A DNA stretch of 64,000 nucleotides from CAYJIX01 sp964370375. Its GTDB lineage: Bacteria > Desulfobacterota > Desulfovibrionia > Desulfovibrionales > Desulfovibrionaceae. The stretch spans positions 10,405-74,404 of the forward strand of contig CAYJIX010000004.1 in the NCBI GenBank assembly GCA_964370375.1, given 5' to 3'. The notes below the pieces were generated by a model. The model worked only from the letters and a program-made list of their open reading frames with translations. It was not told the DNA's origin and did no database searches. The position numbers and the translations under genes were made by a program. Shown piece by piece: positions 8,578-16,969 of this stretch; the first letter of the stretch is position 1, and the number at the start of each line of letters is the position of its first letter.

Positions 8578-10638
8578 ATGAGCCATTTTGCATCTGCTGG
8601 TGAGGCATCAAAAAATACCACTGACCTTTTATTAAAGTTGTCTACAGATATTCTTTTGTCTGAGGACCTAGATACCTTTTTACAAAATACCTTGGCTGAA
8701 GTCGGCAATAAGCTAAAGGTACACCGTGTGTATATTTTTACTCATGAAAATCATCATTGGACAAATATTTTTTCTTGGGTAGACCCAGAACTTCCACCAT
8801 TTACCGATTTGCTTGAAAAAGGCAATCTTGAAAAAGTTTTGTATGAAGATGGCATGTTTGCATCTTTAAATTCCGGAAAGCCATATTGTGTTCGTTCTAT
8901 AGATGACTTTGATGATGAAAATGCCCGCAATGCTTTAAGATCACAGTACATAAAAGGCCTTATCCTTGTTCCGCTTTTTTCAAACGAAGAATTGTATGCT
9001 TTTTTGGGTGTTGATCAATGTGATGATGTTGAGAATTGGGTAGAAAATACATTAGATACCATGGTTGCCATTGGCTATTTAATAAACAATGCAATTCATT
9101 ATTTTGGTTCATTAGACTTTTTACATAAAAAAGAAAAAGAAGCGCAAGAATTATTAGACCTTCTTCCTGTGCCTGTATATATCACCAATCCCAATACGCA
9201 TGGCTTTCTTTGTTACAATAAGGCCCTTGGTGATTATGTGGGTATCGAAAATATAGAAAACAGAAAATGTTATGAAGTGATACACGGTTTTAACGCGCCG
9301 TGCTCCTTTTGTAAGACAGATTTTTTAGCTATACATTCAGGTTCGTGCGAATGGGAAATGTATAGCGAAAAATGCAAAGTGCAATTTAAAATTTTTGATA
9401 AATGTATTCAATGGGATGACATTGAAAACGCACGCCTTACCATTGCCCTTGATATCAATGACTCCTTGCGTATGCAGCGCGAACAAGTGCTTGAACGCGA
9501 AGCCTTTGTTGCTAAAAGCCGTTTTTTGGCCAACATGAGCCATGAATTGCGCACGCCACTGAACGGTATTATTGGCATGACACAGCTTGCCATACAACAT
9601 AACCATGATGAAAAAGTTGGAAATTATTTAGAAAAAGTACAAGACTCTTCCAAAACACTGCTTAACGTTATCAACGATATCCTTGACTTTTCTAAAATCG
9701 AAGCTGGCAAGTTAACGCTTGAGGAGCTTCCCTTTGATGTTCGCGAAGTTTGCGAAAATATTAAAGAGCACTTTTGGGAAGAGGCTAGCCACAAAAATAT
9801 CCAACTCGCATTTACCATTGACGATAATGTGACTCCGTGGTTGGTCGGAGATTCTTTGCGGTTTTATCAAATAATACAGCATCTTGTAGAAAATGCGGTT
9901 AAGTTTACAGAACAAGGCTTTGTACGTTACTCCCTGCATGTTCATGAGCCAAAAAATGAAGACGGCATCCTGCTTTTACGCCTTGTGGTGGAAGATAGCG
10001 GCATTGGCATAACAGAAGAAGCCTTACAAAAAATGTTCGTGTGGTTCACGCAAGCAGACAGTTCCAGCACGCGCCGTTATGGCGGTATAGGCATGGGCCT
10101 TGCCATTGTTGAAAAATTGCTTGAACTTATGCGTGGATCCATTGCTGTTGCAAGCACATTAGGGCAGGGGGCAGCCTTTACGTGCCTGATTCCTTTTGTC
10201 GTAGCCGAACAAGGCATGGTTTGCGATAGTGAACCCAAAAACATGGATATTACGGGAACGGCTGTGCTTTTAGCGGAAGATAACGAAATAAACAGTATGA
10301 TTGCAACAGAAATGCTTACCGCTATGGGGTGCACGGTTGAATGGGTTCAAGACGGCCTAGAGGTTTTGGCCTGCCTTGAAAAAAAGACCTATGATGTCAT
10401 TTTAATGGACGTGCAAATGCCACGCATGGATGGGCTTGAAGCAACGCGGCGTATTCGCGAAAATTCGCATTTTGACAATATGCCCATCATTGCCTTGACA
10501 GCACACAGCGAAAAAGAAGAAATCAACGAATGTTATGCTGCCGGCATGCAAGCACATGCGTTAAAACCTCTTTCTGACAAAAAATTGCAAAAGGTCATTG
10601 CAGAATATACCACAGCTGCATTTAGGTTTGCGCGGTAA
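8578..10638 (+). CDS. Cytosolic hybrid sensor histidine kinase, tandem paralogue
   Basis: Predicted 686 aa with the same order as its upstream neighbour: GAF-like (about 20-180), PAS-like (about 190-300) with an identically spaced CX10CX2C motif (CYEVI... PCSFC), HisKA (phospho-His322 in NMSHELRTPLNG), HATPase_c (DSGIG, GGIGMGL) and receiver (Asp611 in MDVQMPRMDG). In the receiver tail, KPL replaces the KPF of the paralogue. GAGGAT precedes the ATG at 8578. The kinase-to-receiver halves are far more alike between the two than the GAF halves, suggesting duplication followed by sensor divergence. A bidirectional hairpin at 10789-10823 closes the transcript. No cognate output protein is adjacent. 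Confidence 0.93.
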   Translation: MSHFASAGEASKNTTDLLLKLSTDILLSEDLDTFLQNTLAEVGNKLKVHRVYIFTHENHHWTNIFSWVDPELPPFTDLLEKGNLEKVLYEDGMFASLNSGKPYCVRSIDDFDDENARNALRSQYIKGLILVPLFSNEELYAFLGVDQCDDVENWVENTLDTMVAIGYLINNAIHYFGSLDFLHKKEKEAQELLDLLPVPVYITNPNTHGFLCYNKALGDYVGIENIENRKCYEVIHGFNAPCSFCKTDFLAIHSGSCEWEMYSEKCKVQFKIFDKCIQWDDIENARLTIALDINDSLRMQREQVLEREAFVAKSRFLANMSHELRTPLNGIIGMTQLAIQHNHDEKVGNYLEKVQDSSKTLLNVINDILDFSKIEAGKLTLEELPFDVREVCENIKEHFWEEASHKNIQLAFTIDDNVTPWLVGDSLRFYQIIQHLVENAVKFTEQGFVRYSLHVHEPKNEDGILLLRLVVEDSGIGITEEALQKMFVWFTQADSSSTRRYGGIGMGLAIVEKLLELMRGSIAVASTLGQGAAFTCLIPFVVAEQGMVCDSEPKNMDITGTAVLLAEDNEINSMIATEMLTAMGCTVEWVQDGLEVLACLEKKTYDVILMDVQMPRMDGLEATRRIRENSHFDNMPIIALTAHSEKEEINECYAAGMQAHALKPLSDKKLQKVIAEYTTAAFRFAR

Positions 10639-10788
10639 ATTTTTGGCTTGCAAGCGCTCTTGCTGCTAAAATGCGTATGCTCTTTTTGCACGTTCTGCCA
10701 GTGTATTTACAATGGGTAGATATAAATTGCTTTATACATTGAAATATTAAGAAAAAAAGAAAATCATTTCGGTTTTATTGCCATAAAT

Positions 10789-10823
10789 AAAGCCACCGCA
10801 CAAAAATTGTGTGCGGTGGCTTT
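10789..10823. terminator. Bidirectional terminator between kinase pair and catalase
   Basis: A perfect 14-bp stem AAAGCCACCGCACA/TGTGCGGTGGCTTT (10789-10802 with 10810-10823) lies between two convergent genes. T-rich tracts on both sides are short. Confidence 0.75.
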
Positions 10824-10842
10824 GTTATAGAATAGCTACGTG

Positions 10843-12294
10843 TTATTTAAGCAGGCCCATTTTTTTCAAAGCTGCTGCTACTCCTTCGCCATAGGCCGGA
10901 TCAGCTTTGCTGCAATTTTCAATGTGGCGCAGCTTTATGGCCTCATCACTATCACCAAGGGCACGGGCAGTGTTGTCAAACAATGCTTGGCGTTGATCAG
11001 GTGTCATGAGTCCAAAAAGTTTACGTGGCTGGGTATAGTAATCGTCGTCATCTTCGCGAAAATCCCAATCCCACGCCGCGCCTTCAAGGGCCAATGGCGG
11101 ATCACGATATTCTGGCTGCTCTTGCCATTCACCAGCGCTGTTTGGCTCGTAAGGAATGGTTGCGCCAAAGTTGCCATCCACTCGCATGGCACCGTCACGA
11201 TGATAGCTGTGCACAGGGCAACGCGGTGCATTGACGGGAATCATATGGTGATTGACCCCAAGGCGATAACGCTGTGCGTCGCCATAGGAGAAAAGGCGTC
11301 CTTGCAGCATTTTGTCAGGTGAAAAACCGACACCCGGTACAATATTGGCAGGGTTAAAGGCCGCTTGCTCTACTTCTGCAAAATAGTTTTCCGGATTACG
11401 ATTGAGCTCAAGCACCCCAACTTCATACATGGGCGCGTCATCATGGTACCATACTTTGGTTAAATCAAACGGATTATACGGTAGCTTTGCCGCGTCTGCT
11501 TCCGGCAGGATTTGAACAAAAAGAGTCCAGCGCGGAAAATCCTTTTTTTCAATACTTTCAAACAGGTCACGGTGGTGACTGTCCCTGTCCATACCGATGA
11601 TTTTGCCCGCTTCCTCATCGGTTAGATTTTTGATGCCCTGTTCGGTGCGAAAATGGAATTTAACCCAAAAACGCTCGTTTTTGTCATTGATAAAGCTAAA
11701 GGTATGGCTGCCAAATCCATGCATATGACGATAGGTTGCAGGGATGCCGCGATCGCTCATGACAACGGTGACTTGGTGCAAGGCTTCAGGCAAAAGCGTC
11801 CAAAAATCCCAATTGTGACCGGCATTGTGCATGTGGGTTCGCGGATCACGTTTTACCACGTGGTTGAGATCAGGAAATTTTAGCGGATCACGCAGGAAAA
11901 AGACAGGCGTATTGTTGCCAACCAAATCCCAATTGCCCTGATCGGTGTAAAATTTTATGGCAAAGCCGCGGATGTCACGCTCGGCATCTGCTGCACCGCG
12001 CTCGCCAGCAACCGTGGAAAACCGCACAAAGAGATCAGTTTTTTTACCAATTTTTGAAAAAATTGAAGCCTTTGTAAATGCAGTAATATCATGTGTCACG
12101 GTAAAGGTTCCATAGGCTCCCGATCCTTTGGCGTGCATGCGTCGCTCAGGAATAACCTCGCGATCAAAATGGCTTAACTTTTCTAAAAACCAGATGTTTT
12201 CCAGCAACATGGGGCCACGTTTACCAGCTGTCTTTACATTATTGTTGCTACTGACAGGGGCACCGGACGTTGTTGTTAACCTTTTTGATGACAT
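10843..12294 (-). CDS. katA: Haem catalase, small-subunit monofunctional (KatA)
   Basis: Predicted 483 aa, the usual size of small-subunit (clade 3) catalases, which convert hydrogen peroxide to water and oxygen in the cytoplasm. The distal haem histidine is in RRMHAKGSGAYG (His54), the distal Asn is in VGNNTPVFF (near 128), and the proximal Tyr is in RLFSYGDAQRYRLG (near 335). All catalytic residues are intact. AGAGGAAGAAC precedes the ATG at 12294. A perfect 15-bp inverted repeat 34 bp upstream (12328-12342) suggests peroxide- or iron-dependent repression by a Fur-family protein. In an anaerobe such an enzyme serves oxygen-exposure defence. Confidence 0.97.
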   Translation of the reverse strand: MSSKRLTTTSGAPVSSNNNVKTAGKRGPMLLENIWFLEKLSHFDREVIPERRMHAKGSGAYGTFTVTHDITAFTKASIFSKIGKKTDLFVRFSTVAGERGAADAERDIRGFAIKFYTDQGNWDLVGNNTPVFFLRDPLKFPDLNHVVKRDPRTHMHNAGHNWDFWTLLPEALHQVTVVMSDRGIPATYRHMHGFGSHTFSFINDKNERFWVKFHFRTEQGIKNLTDEEAGKIIGMDRDSHHRDLFESIEKKDFPRWTLFVQILPEADAAKLPYNPFDLTKVWYHDDAPMYEVGVLELNRNPENYFAEVEQAAFNPANIVPGVGFSPDKMLQGRLFSYGDAQRYRLGVNHHMIPVNAPRCPVHSYHRDGAMRVDGNFGATIPYEPNSAGEWQEQPEYRDPPLALEGAAWDWDFREDDDDYYTQPRKLFGLMTPDQRQALFDNTARALGDSDEAIKLRHIENCSKADPAYGEGVAAALKKMGLLK

Positions 12295-12327
12295 AGTTCT
12301 TCCTCTTTTTGTAAAAGGTTCTTAGTC

Positions 12328-12342
12328 TAATCATAATGATTA
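12328..12342 (-). promoter_or_regulatory. PerR/Fur-type operator upstream of katA
   Basis: TAATCATAATGATTA is a perfect 7-1-7 inverted repeat. It matches 5 of 7 bases per half of the PerR box TTATAAT-N-ATTATAA. It sits just downstream of a plausible minus-strand promoter (TTGCGT, 17 nt, TATGGT), where binding would block katA transcription. Confidence 0.6.
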
Positions 12343-12624
12343 CTGTTACCATACATAAAAAAAACAGACTACGCAAGTATAAACTTCATTTTTGTAAAAA
12401 AAAATATTTTAAGCGCCTGAATTACAGCTAAGCACGTAAATTTTTTACTATATGGTTGAGTGCTATGACAATGCCGGCACATGTGGTTTTGAACGGCAAG
12501 TAAAAAAAAATTGTATTTATGGGAGGATTTTCATATTTTTCGATAAGCAAAATAAAGAACTTGTGCCTAGGTTTTAACATAAGCATTTGATATGTTATGT
12601 AATATTGAAAAAACAACAAGATAT

Positions 12625-12639
12625 TGACATTCATTTTCA
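12625..12639 (+). promoter_or_regulatory. Fur-box-like site upstream of the TonB-dependent receptor
   Basis: TGACATTCATTTTCA matches 11 of 14 defined positions of the Fur 7-1-7 consensus TGATAAT-N-ATTATCA. It overlaps a TTGACA hexamer (12624-12629) that could be the -35 element for the receptor operon. It suggests iron repression; not proven. The rest of the 458-bp katA/receptor interval shows only the katA operator and the palindrome at 12681. Confidence 0.45.
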
Positions 12640-12680
12640 GTTATGGTTAGTTCTTTTCACCAGAGGACGGAGTGGATGAT

Positions 12681-12696
12681 TTTTGGGGCCCCAAAA
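12681..12696. repeat. Perfect 16-bp palindrome in the receptor leader
   Basis: TTTTGGGGCCCCAAAA lies 57 bp before the receptor ATG, between the putative Fur site and the ribosome binding site. With no loop it fits a protein-binding DNA site better than an RNA hairpin. Confidence 0.6.
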
Positions 12697-12752
12697 TACA
12701 AAAACTCTTTTTGCTAAGAAAATACTTACCTTACGTAGAAGGAAGGACAAAC

Positions 12753-14963
12753 ATGAGTGGATATATCAACAAGATATGTCTTGCAGGCCTTTTTGTACTG
12801 TCGGCAAGTTTTAGTGCCGTAGCTGCCGAAAGAATTGCAGAGGAACGGACCCAAGAGGCAAATCAAGAAACTTTGGCAGAAACAGGCCCCAGTTATTTAC
12901 TGCCCCAGTACACCGTGTATGGCTCCATGATGCCTGTGGAAATTGCTAAATATCCCGGCTCTGTGTCGGTTCTTGAAAGCGATGACCTTGGAACGTACAA
13001 CACCATCATCAGGAATTTGGAAAAAGTACCCGGATTCAATACAGGCTATTCCGTGGGCCGTTCCATTTCGCAGGATTATACGATCCGCGGTTACAGCGGC
13101 GATCGCGTTATCATAAAGCTTGACAACGTTCCAAGAGAAGCAGGAATGGGCTTTACATCCTCTTTCCGCGTAGATCCCACGATTTTAAAAAGTGTTGAAG
13201 TGGTCAAAGGCGCATCCTCCATACTGCATGGCGGCGGTGCCATCGGTGGTGTTGTTGCCATGACCACCAAGGATCCGAGCGATTATATTACGGGCGATAA
13301 ACCCTATGCTCTTGAATTGAATACTCGTTTTGAAACGAACGACATGTTTTCTCAGGCTGTAACAGGAGCCATTAAAACCGACACCTTGCCCATTGACCTG
13401 TTGTTGCATTTCCGCTTTGTAAAAGAAGGCGATATTGAGCTGGCAGGCGGCGGTGGCGGCGACTATTACTATGGTGAAACGCTAGATGAAGCTGTCAATG
13501 ATTCCGGAATCAAGTCCTTCCTTGGAAAAGTTGGTTGGGATCTTACCGAAGGGCAACGCCTTGAGCTTTCCCTCTCCCACTATCAGCAGGATACCACAAC
13601 AACGGTCAACCCTTCATTCAACATGAATTATGACCCTGAACTCCGCTTTTCCTCACCGCCAACAGATTTTTCCTTAAAGCAAACAGACCTTGTGGGAACC
13701 TATGAATGGGATTCCACCAGCACAGATTTGATCGATTTGACTGTAATGGGCTATTATGCCAGCGCAAGTAACCACAGGTACATGCATGCTCAACTTCCCG
13801 ATGTTCCAAACGATGCCACGATGATCAATTCTGAACATCGTTGGGGCTTTACCGCAAAAAACATTGCAGCATTTAATACCGGTTCTGTGGTCAAGCACAG
13901 CCTTGTGGCAGGTGTTGACTATCATCATCGCTCAGAAGATTACCACTTTATCTACGGAACAGATACAGCATGGGGCGTTGGTGTCGATCAGGGCATGCCA
14001 AACAATTATAGCGATTTAGGTATATACCTGCAAGATGATATCACCTTTTTTGATATCTTTACCCTGACCCTTGGCGGGCGTTACGATTCCTATTACCGTA
14101 AGGTGGAAGGACACAATAGCTCAACAGAAGGCCGTTTTTCACCGCGTATCGGTGCAGCCCTTGAAGTGTTTGACGGGTTTTACCTTTTGGGTAACTATTC
14201 TGAAACCTTCCGTGCTCCCACCCCTATGGAAACCAATGCAAGCGGCTATTTGAACCAAGTGGCCTATTACATTCCAAACCCGAATCTAGAGCCTGAAACA
14301 GCCAAAGAATTTGAATTTGGTCTGTCCTATAACAAAACAGGGCTCTTTACCGACAATGATAGCTTGTTCTTTAAAGGCATGTATTTTGTAGGTGAAATTG
14401 AAAACTTGATTGAGTTTGAATACCTTACCGATTTAGGTGATCCTCCGCCTCATGGTGCTTTAGATCCTGATTATTACGGACAATATAGAAACGTCAGCAA
14501 TGCCAAGCGCGAAGGTTTTGAAATTGAAGCCAGATACGGCATAGCTTCTTGGCTCTTTATGGCGTCCTATGAACACCTTAAACTTTACGATGCCGATACC
14601 GGCCAAGACATCAATGATTATGCCGACAAATTGCGCGTTGGTGTTGCCTACACCTATGAGCCTTTTGACTTAACCGTGGGCGTTGATGTTGACCATTGGT
14701 TTGCAGCAAATCCTGCACCCTACACAGGAAGCAACACTGTCTATTACTATCCTGATGAAAGCTTCACCATTGTTAACGCCTTGGTGACCTGGAAGCCCAG
14801 TGATTTAGGATGGACTTTCTTTAACGACAACCTTGAAATTGGCCTTGGTGTAAACAATATCTTTGATGATACTTACTCACCGCCCAACAACTTGCTTAAT
14901 GCTAACCGCTTGTTCTACGGTACAGGGCGTAACATTTACGGAACCTTTAAACTTACATTCTAG
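12753..14963 (+). CDS. TonB-dependent outer-membrane receptor
   Basis: Predicted 736 aa. It has a Sec signal peptide (residues 1-26, ending VAA), a TonB-box-like region (YTVYGSMMPV), a plug domain (about 60-175: VPGFNTGYS, DYTIRGYSGDR, VEVVKGASSILHGGGAIGG), and a 22-strand-type barrel ending in the terminal aromatic KLTF. Such receptors take up ferric siderophores, haem, cobalamin or other bulky ligands using TonB energy. The in-frame ATG at 12672 would put 27 residues before the signal peptide, and GAAGGAAGGA directly precedes 12753, so the latter is chosen. Dedicated Yej, ExbB/ExbD and TonB genes follow on the same strand. The Fur-like site favours a ferric ligand; ligand identity is inference. 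Confidence 0.93.
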   Translation: MSGYINKICLAGLFVLSASFSAVAAERIAEERTQEANQETLAETGPSYLLPQYTVYGSMMPVEIAKYPGSVSVLESDDLGTYNTIIRNLEKVPGFNTGYSVGRSISQDYTIRGYSGDRVIIKLDNVPREAGMGFTSSFRVDPTILKSVEVVKGASSILHGGGAIGGVVAMTTKDPSDYITGDKPYALELNTRFETNDMFSQAVTGAIKTDTLPIDLLLHFRFVKEGDIELAGGGGGDYYYGETLDEAVNDSGIKSFLGKVGWDLTEGQRLELSLSHYQQDTTTTVNPSFNMNYDPELRFSSPPTDFSLKQTDLVGTYEWDSTSTDLIDLTVMGYYASASNHRYMHAQLPDVPNDATMINSEHRWGFTAKNIAAFNTGSVVKHSLVAGVDYHHRSEDYHFIYGTDTAWGVGVDQGMPNNYSDLGIYLQDDITFFDIFTLTLGGRYDSYYRKVEGHNSSTEGRFSPRIGAALEVFDGFYLLGNYSETFRAPTPMETNASGYLNQVAYYIPNPNLEPETAKEFEFGLSYNKTGLFTDNDSLFFKGMYFVGEIENLIEFEYLTDLGDPPPHGALDPDYYGQYRNVSNAKREGFEIEARYGIASWLFMASYEHLKLYDADTGQDINDYADKLRVGVAYTYEPFDLTVGVDVDHWFAANPAPYTGSNTVYYYPDESFTIVNALVTWKPSDLGWTFFNDNLEIGLGVNNIFDDTYSPPNNLLNANRLFYGTGRNIYGTFKLTF

Positions 14964-14971
14964 GCTTTTGC

Positions 14972-14998
14972 AAAGGAAGGTCGAGGGGGCTTTCCTTT
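14972..14998 (+). terminator. Weak terminator-like hairpin after the receptor gene
   Basis: Stem AAAGGAAGG with GCTTTCCTTT-side pairing (14972-14980 with 14990-14998, one G-U) 8 bp after the receptor stop, with only a short T run. It may cause partial termination, so downstream genes would be made at a lower level than the receptor. Confidence 0.4.
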
Positions 14999-15004
14999 TG
15001 CTTG

Positions 15005-15055
15005 GGAAGTGTCAAAGCATGCCAAAACATTTTGGAAACATGCTTTGGCACTTCC
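15005..15055. repeat. Long intercistronic hairpin between receptor and yejA
   Basis: A 17-bp stem, GGAAGTGTCAAAGCATG with CATGCTTTGGCACTTCC (15005-15021 with 15039-15055, one G-U pair). Its loop contains a second stem CCAAAA/TTTTGG. No T tract follows, so it is more likely an mRNA-stability or processing element than a terminator. Confidence 0.65.
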
Positions 15056-15092
15056 TCATGTGATTACGAGTTCGATTTAAAAGGGGTACTCT

Positions 15093-16967
15093 ATGCAAAT
15101 ACAACGTCGTGTTGTAAAAACAGTATGCGCCGTCTTTTTTGCATTTGTAAGCATGCACGCCTTTGCACCACAGGGCGTATCGCAAACAATGCAAGAGTCG
15201 CAAGAAGTAGTGACAGATGTCTTAACCCTTGACGGTGTTCCTAAGTTTGCATGGAATAAACGCCATTATCCTCATGTTAATCCTGATGCCCCAAAAGGGG
15301 GGACTTTGCGATTATCTGCACGGGGAAGCTTTGACAGTTTGCACCGATTTATCGCGCGTGGGTTGCCTGCTGCAGGCCTTGGTTTGACCTACGATACCCT
15401 TGGCACCGATGTGCCAGACCGCAGTCTTTTTGAAATCCACGGCCTTATTGCCGAAAAATTTGCAGTTGCCAAGGATCGATCCTACATCACCTTTCATATC
15501 AATCCTAAGGCTCGTTTTCATGATGGTTCGCCCATAACAGCAGAGGATGTGGCCTTTACGTTTAACATCCTCATGGAGCAGGGCGCGCCTTCCTATAAAC
15601 AATATTATGCTTCAGTGTCAGGCGTCGAAGTTCTAGCTCCGTTAGAAGTTCGTTTCACGTTTAAAGACACCACCAACAAAGAATTGCCGCTCATCATGGC
15701 TCAGCTTCCTGTGTTGTCAAAAGCGTATTGGCAGGGGAAGGATTTTTCAAAGCCAAGTTTTGACATTCCCTTGGGCAATGGCCCCTACAAGGTACATGAA
15801 TTTTCGGCAGGCAGCTATATTGAGCTTGAAAGAGTTAAGGATTACTGGGCAGCAGACCTTCCTGTAAACAAAGGGCGTTTCAATTTTGGCGCGTTGCGTT
15901 ACGAATATTTTCGTGATGAAACCGTTTCAAGGGAGGCGTTTAAAGCAGGATCCTTTGACCTATACATGGAAGCCACAGCCAAGTCATGGGCCACAGCCTA
16001 TACCGGCAGGGCCGTGGAAAATGGTGATATTGTCCGTGAGGAAATCTCGCTCAATTATCCTCAGGGGATGTATGGTTTTTTCTTCAATACGCGCAGACCT
16101 CTTTTTGAGGATGTAAGGGTTCGCCGTGCCATTGGGCTTTTGTTTGACTTTGAATGGAGCAATAAGGCTCTTTTTTATAATCAATACCAGCGTTCTTACA
16201 GTTATTTTACCAACAGCGAATTGGCTTCTTCGGGAAAAATAACGCCAGAGGAAGAAGCGTTATTACGCCCCTATGCCGATACGTTGCCAAAAGAAATATT
16301 TACAGAGGTTTTTTCCGTACCCAAAACAAAGGGTGACGGCACCATGCGTGAAGAGATGACAGAGGCCCTAAAGCTTTTGAGTGCTGCCGGATGGAATATG
16401 CAAGACGGTGTTATGAAAAACGCACAAGGCGAAGCGTTAGAGTTTTCATTCATCCTTTCTTCACCAACCTTGCAGCGTACGATTATGCCTTTTAGGAATA
16501 ACCTAAAACGGCTTGGCATTACCATGAATATCGCGGTCATAGACCAAACGCAATATGTCAACCGTATCCGTAGTTTTGACTTTGACATGATTTTAAGCCG
16601 CATCCCGCAAGGCAATTATCCCGGAAACGAACAACGCAATAATTGGACAAGCAATGCTGCAAAAACAGAAGGAACACGCAATTATATTGGGGTGAATCTG
16701 CCTGTTGTGGATGAGCTTGTGGAGCGGATCATCAACGCTCAAGATAGAGAAAGCCTTATAACAGCTGCCCGTGCCTTGGATAGGGTATTGTTGTGGCATT
16801 ATTATGTGGTGCCCGGCTGGTATTCCTCCACCAGTCGTATCGCGTTTTGGAGAAAGCTTGCGCACAACGGTTTACGCGATGTAGAGTGGGTGGATGTTTT
16901 CTCGTGGTGGATAGATGCCAAGGCTGAAGCAGAGCTTCTTGCCTCTGATACAGGATATGGGAAATAG
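15093..16967 (+). CDS. yejA: YejA-like periplasmic peptide-binding protein (SBP family 5)
   Basis: Predicted 624 aa with a signal peptide (about residues 1-31). It is an extracellular solute-binding protein of family 5 with the YejA-style start HYPHVNPDAPKGGTLRL (near 50) and the typical RFHDGSPITAEDVAFTF segment. It would bind a peptide or peptide-like ligand in the periplasm and deliver it to the YejB-YejE permease. AAGGGG precedes the ATG at 15093. The gene directly abuts yejB (2 bp). In E. coli, YejABEF imports microcin C; here the receptor and TonB genes around it suggest a ligand that also needs outer-membrane active transport. Confidence 0.92.
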   Translation: MQIQRRVVKTVCAVFFAFVSMHAFAPQGVSQTMQESQEVVTDVLTLDGVPKFAWNKRHYPHVNPDAPKGGTLRLSARGSFDSLHRFIARGLPAAGLGLTYDTLGTDVPDRSLFEIHGLIAEKFAVAKDRSYITFHINPKARFHDGSPITAEDVAFTFNILMEQGAPSYKQYYASVSGVEVLAPLEVRFTFKDTTNKELPLIMAQLPVLSKAYWQGKDFSKPSFDIPLGNGPYKVHEFSAGSYIELERVKDYWAADLPVNKGRFNFGALRYEYFRDETVSREAFKAGSFDLYMEATAKSWATAYTGRAVENGDIVREEISLNYPQGMYGFFFNTRRPLFEDVRVRRAIGLLFDFEWSNKALFYNQYQRSYSYFTNSELASSGKITPEEEALLRPYADTLPKEIFTEVFSVPKTKGDGTMREEMTEALKLLSAAGWNMQDGVMKNAQGEALEFSFILSSPTLQRTIMPFRNNLKRLGITMNIAVIDQTQYVNRIRSFDFDMILSRIPQGNYPGNEQRNNWTSNAAKTEGTRNYIGVNLPVVDELVERIINAQDRESLITAARALDRVLLWHYYVVPGWYSSTSRIAFWRKLAHNGLRDVEWVDVFSWWIDAKAEAELLASDTGYGK

Positions 16968-16969
16968 TA

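Noticed and set aside
10840..11322. Plus-strand frame of 160 codons opposite katA
   Set aside because: Mirror of catalase codons; no motif or ribosome site.
12672..12752. Upstream in-frame ATG of the TonB receptor
   Set aside because: Would place 27 residues before a clear signal peptide, and a strong ribosome site precedes 12753.
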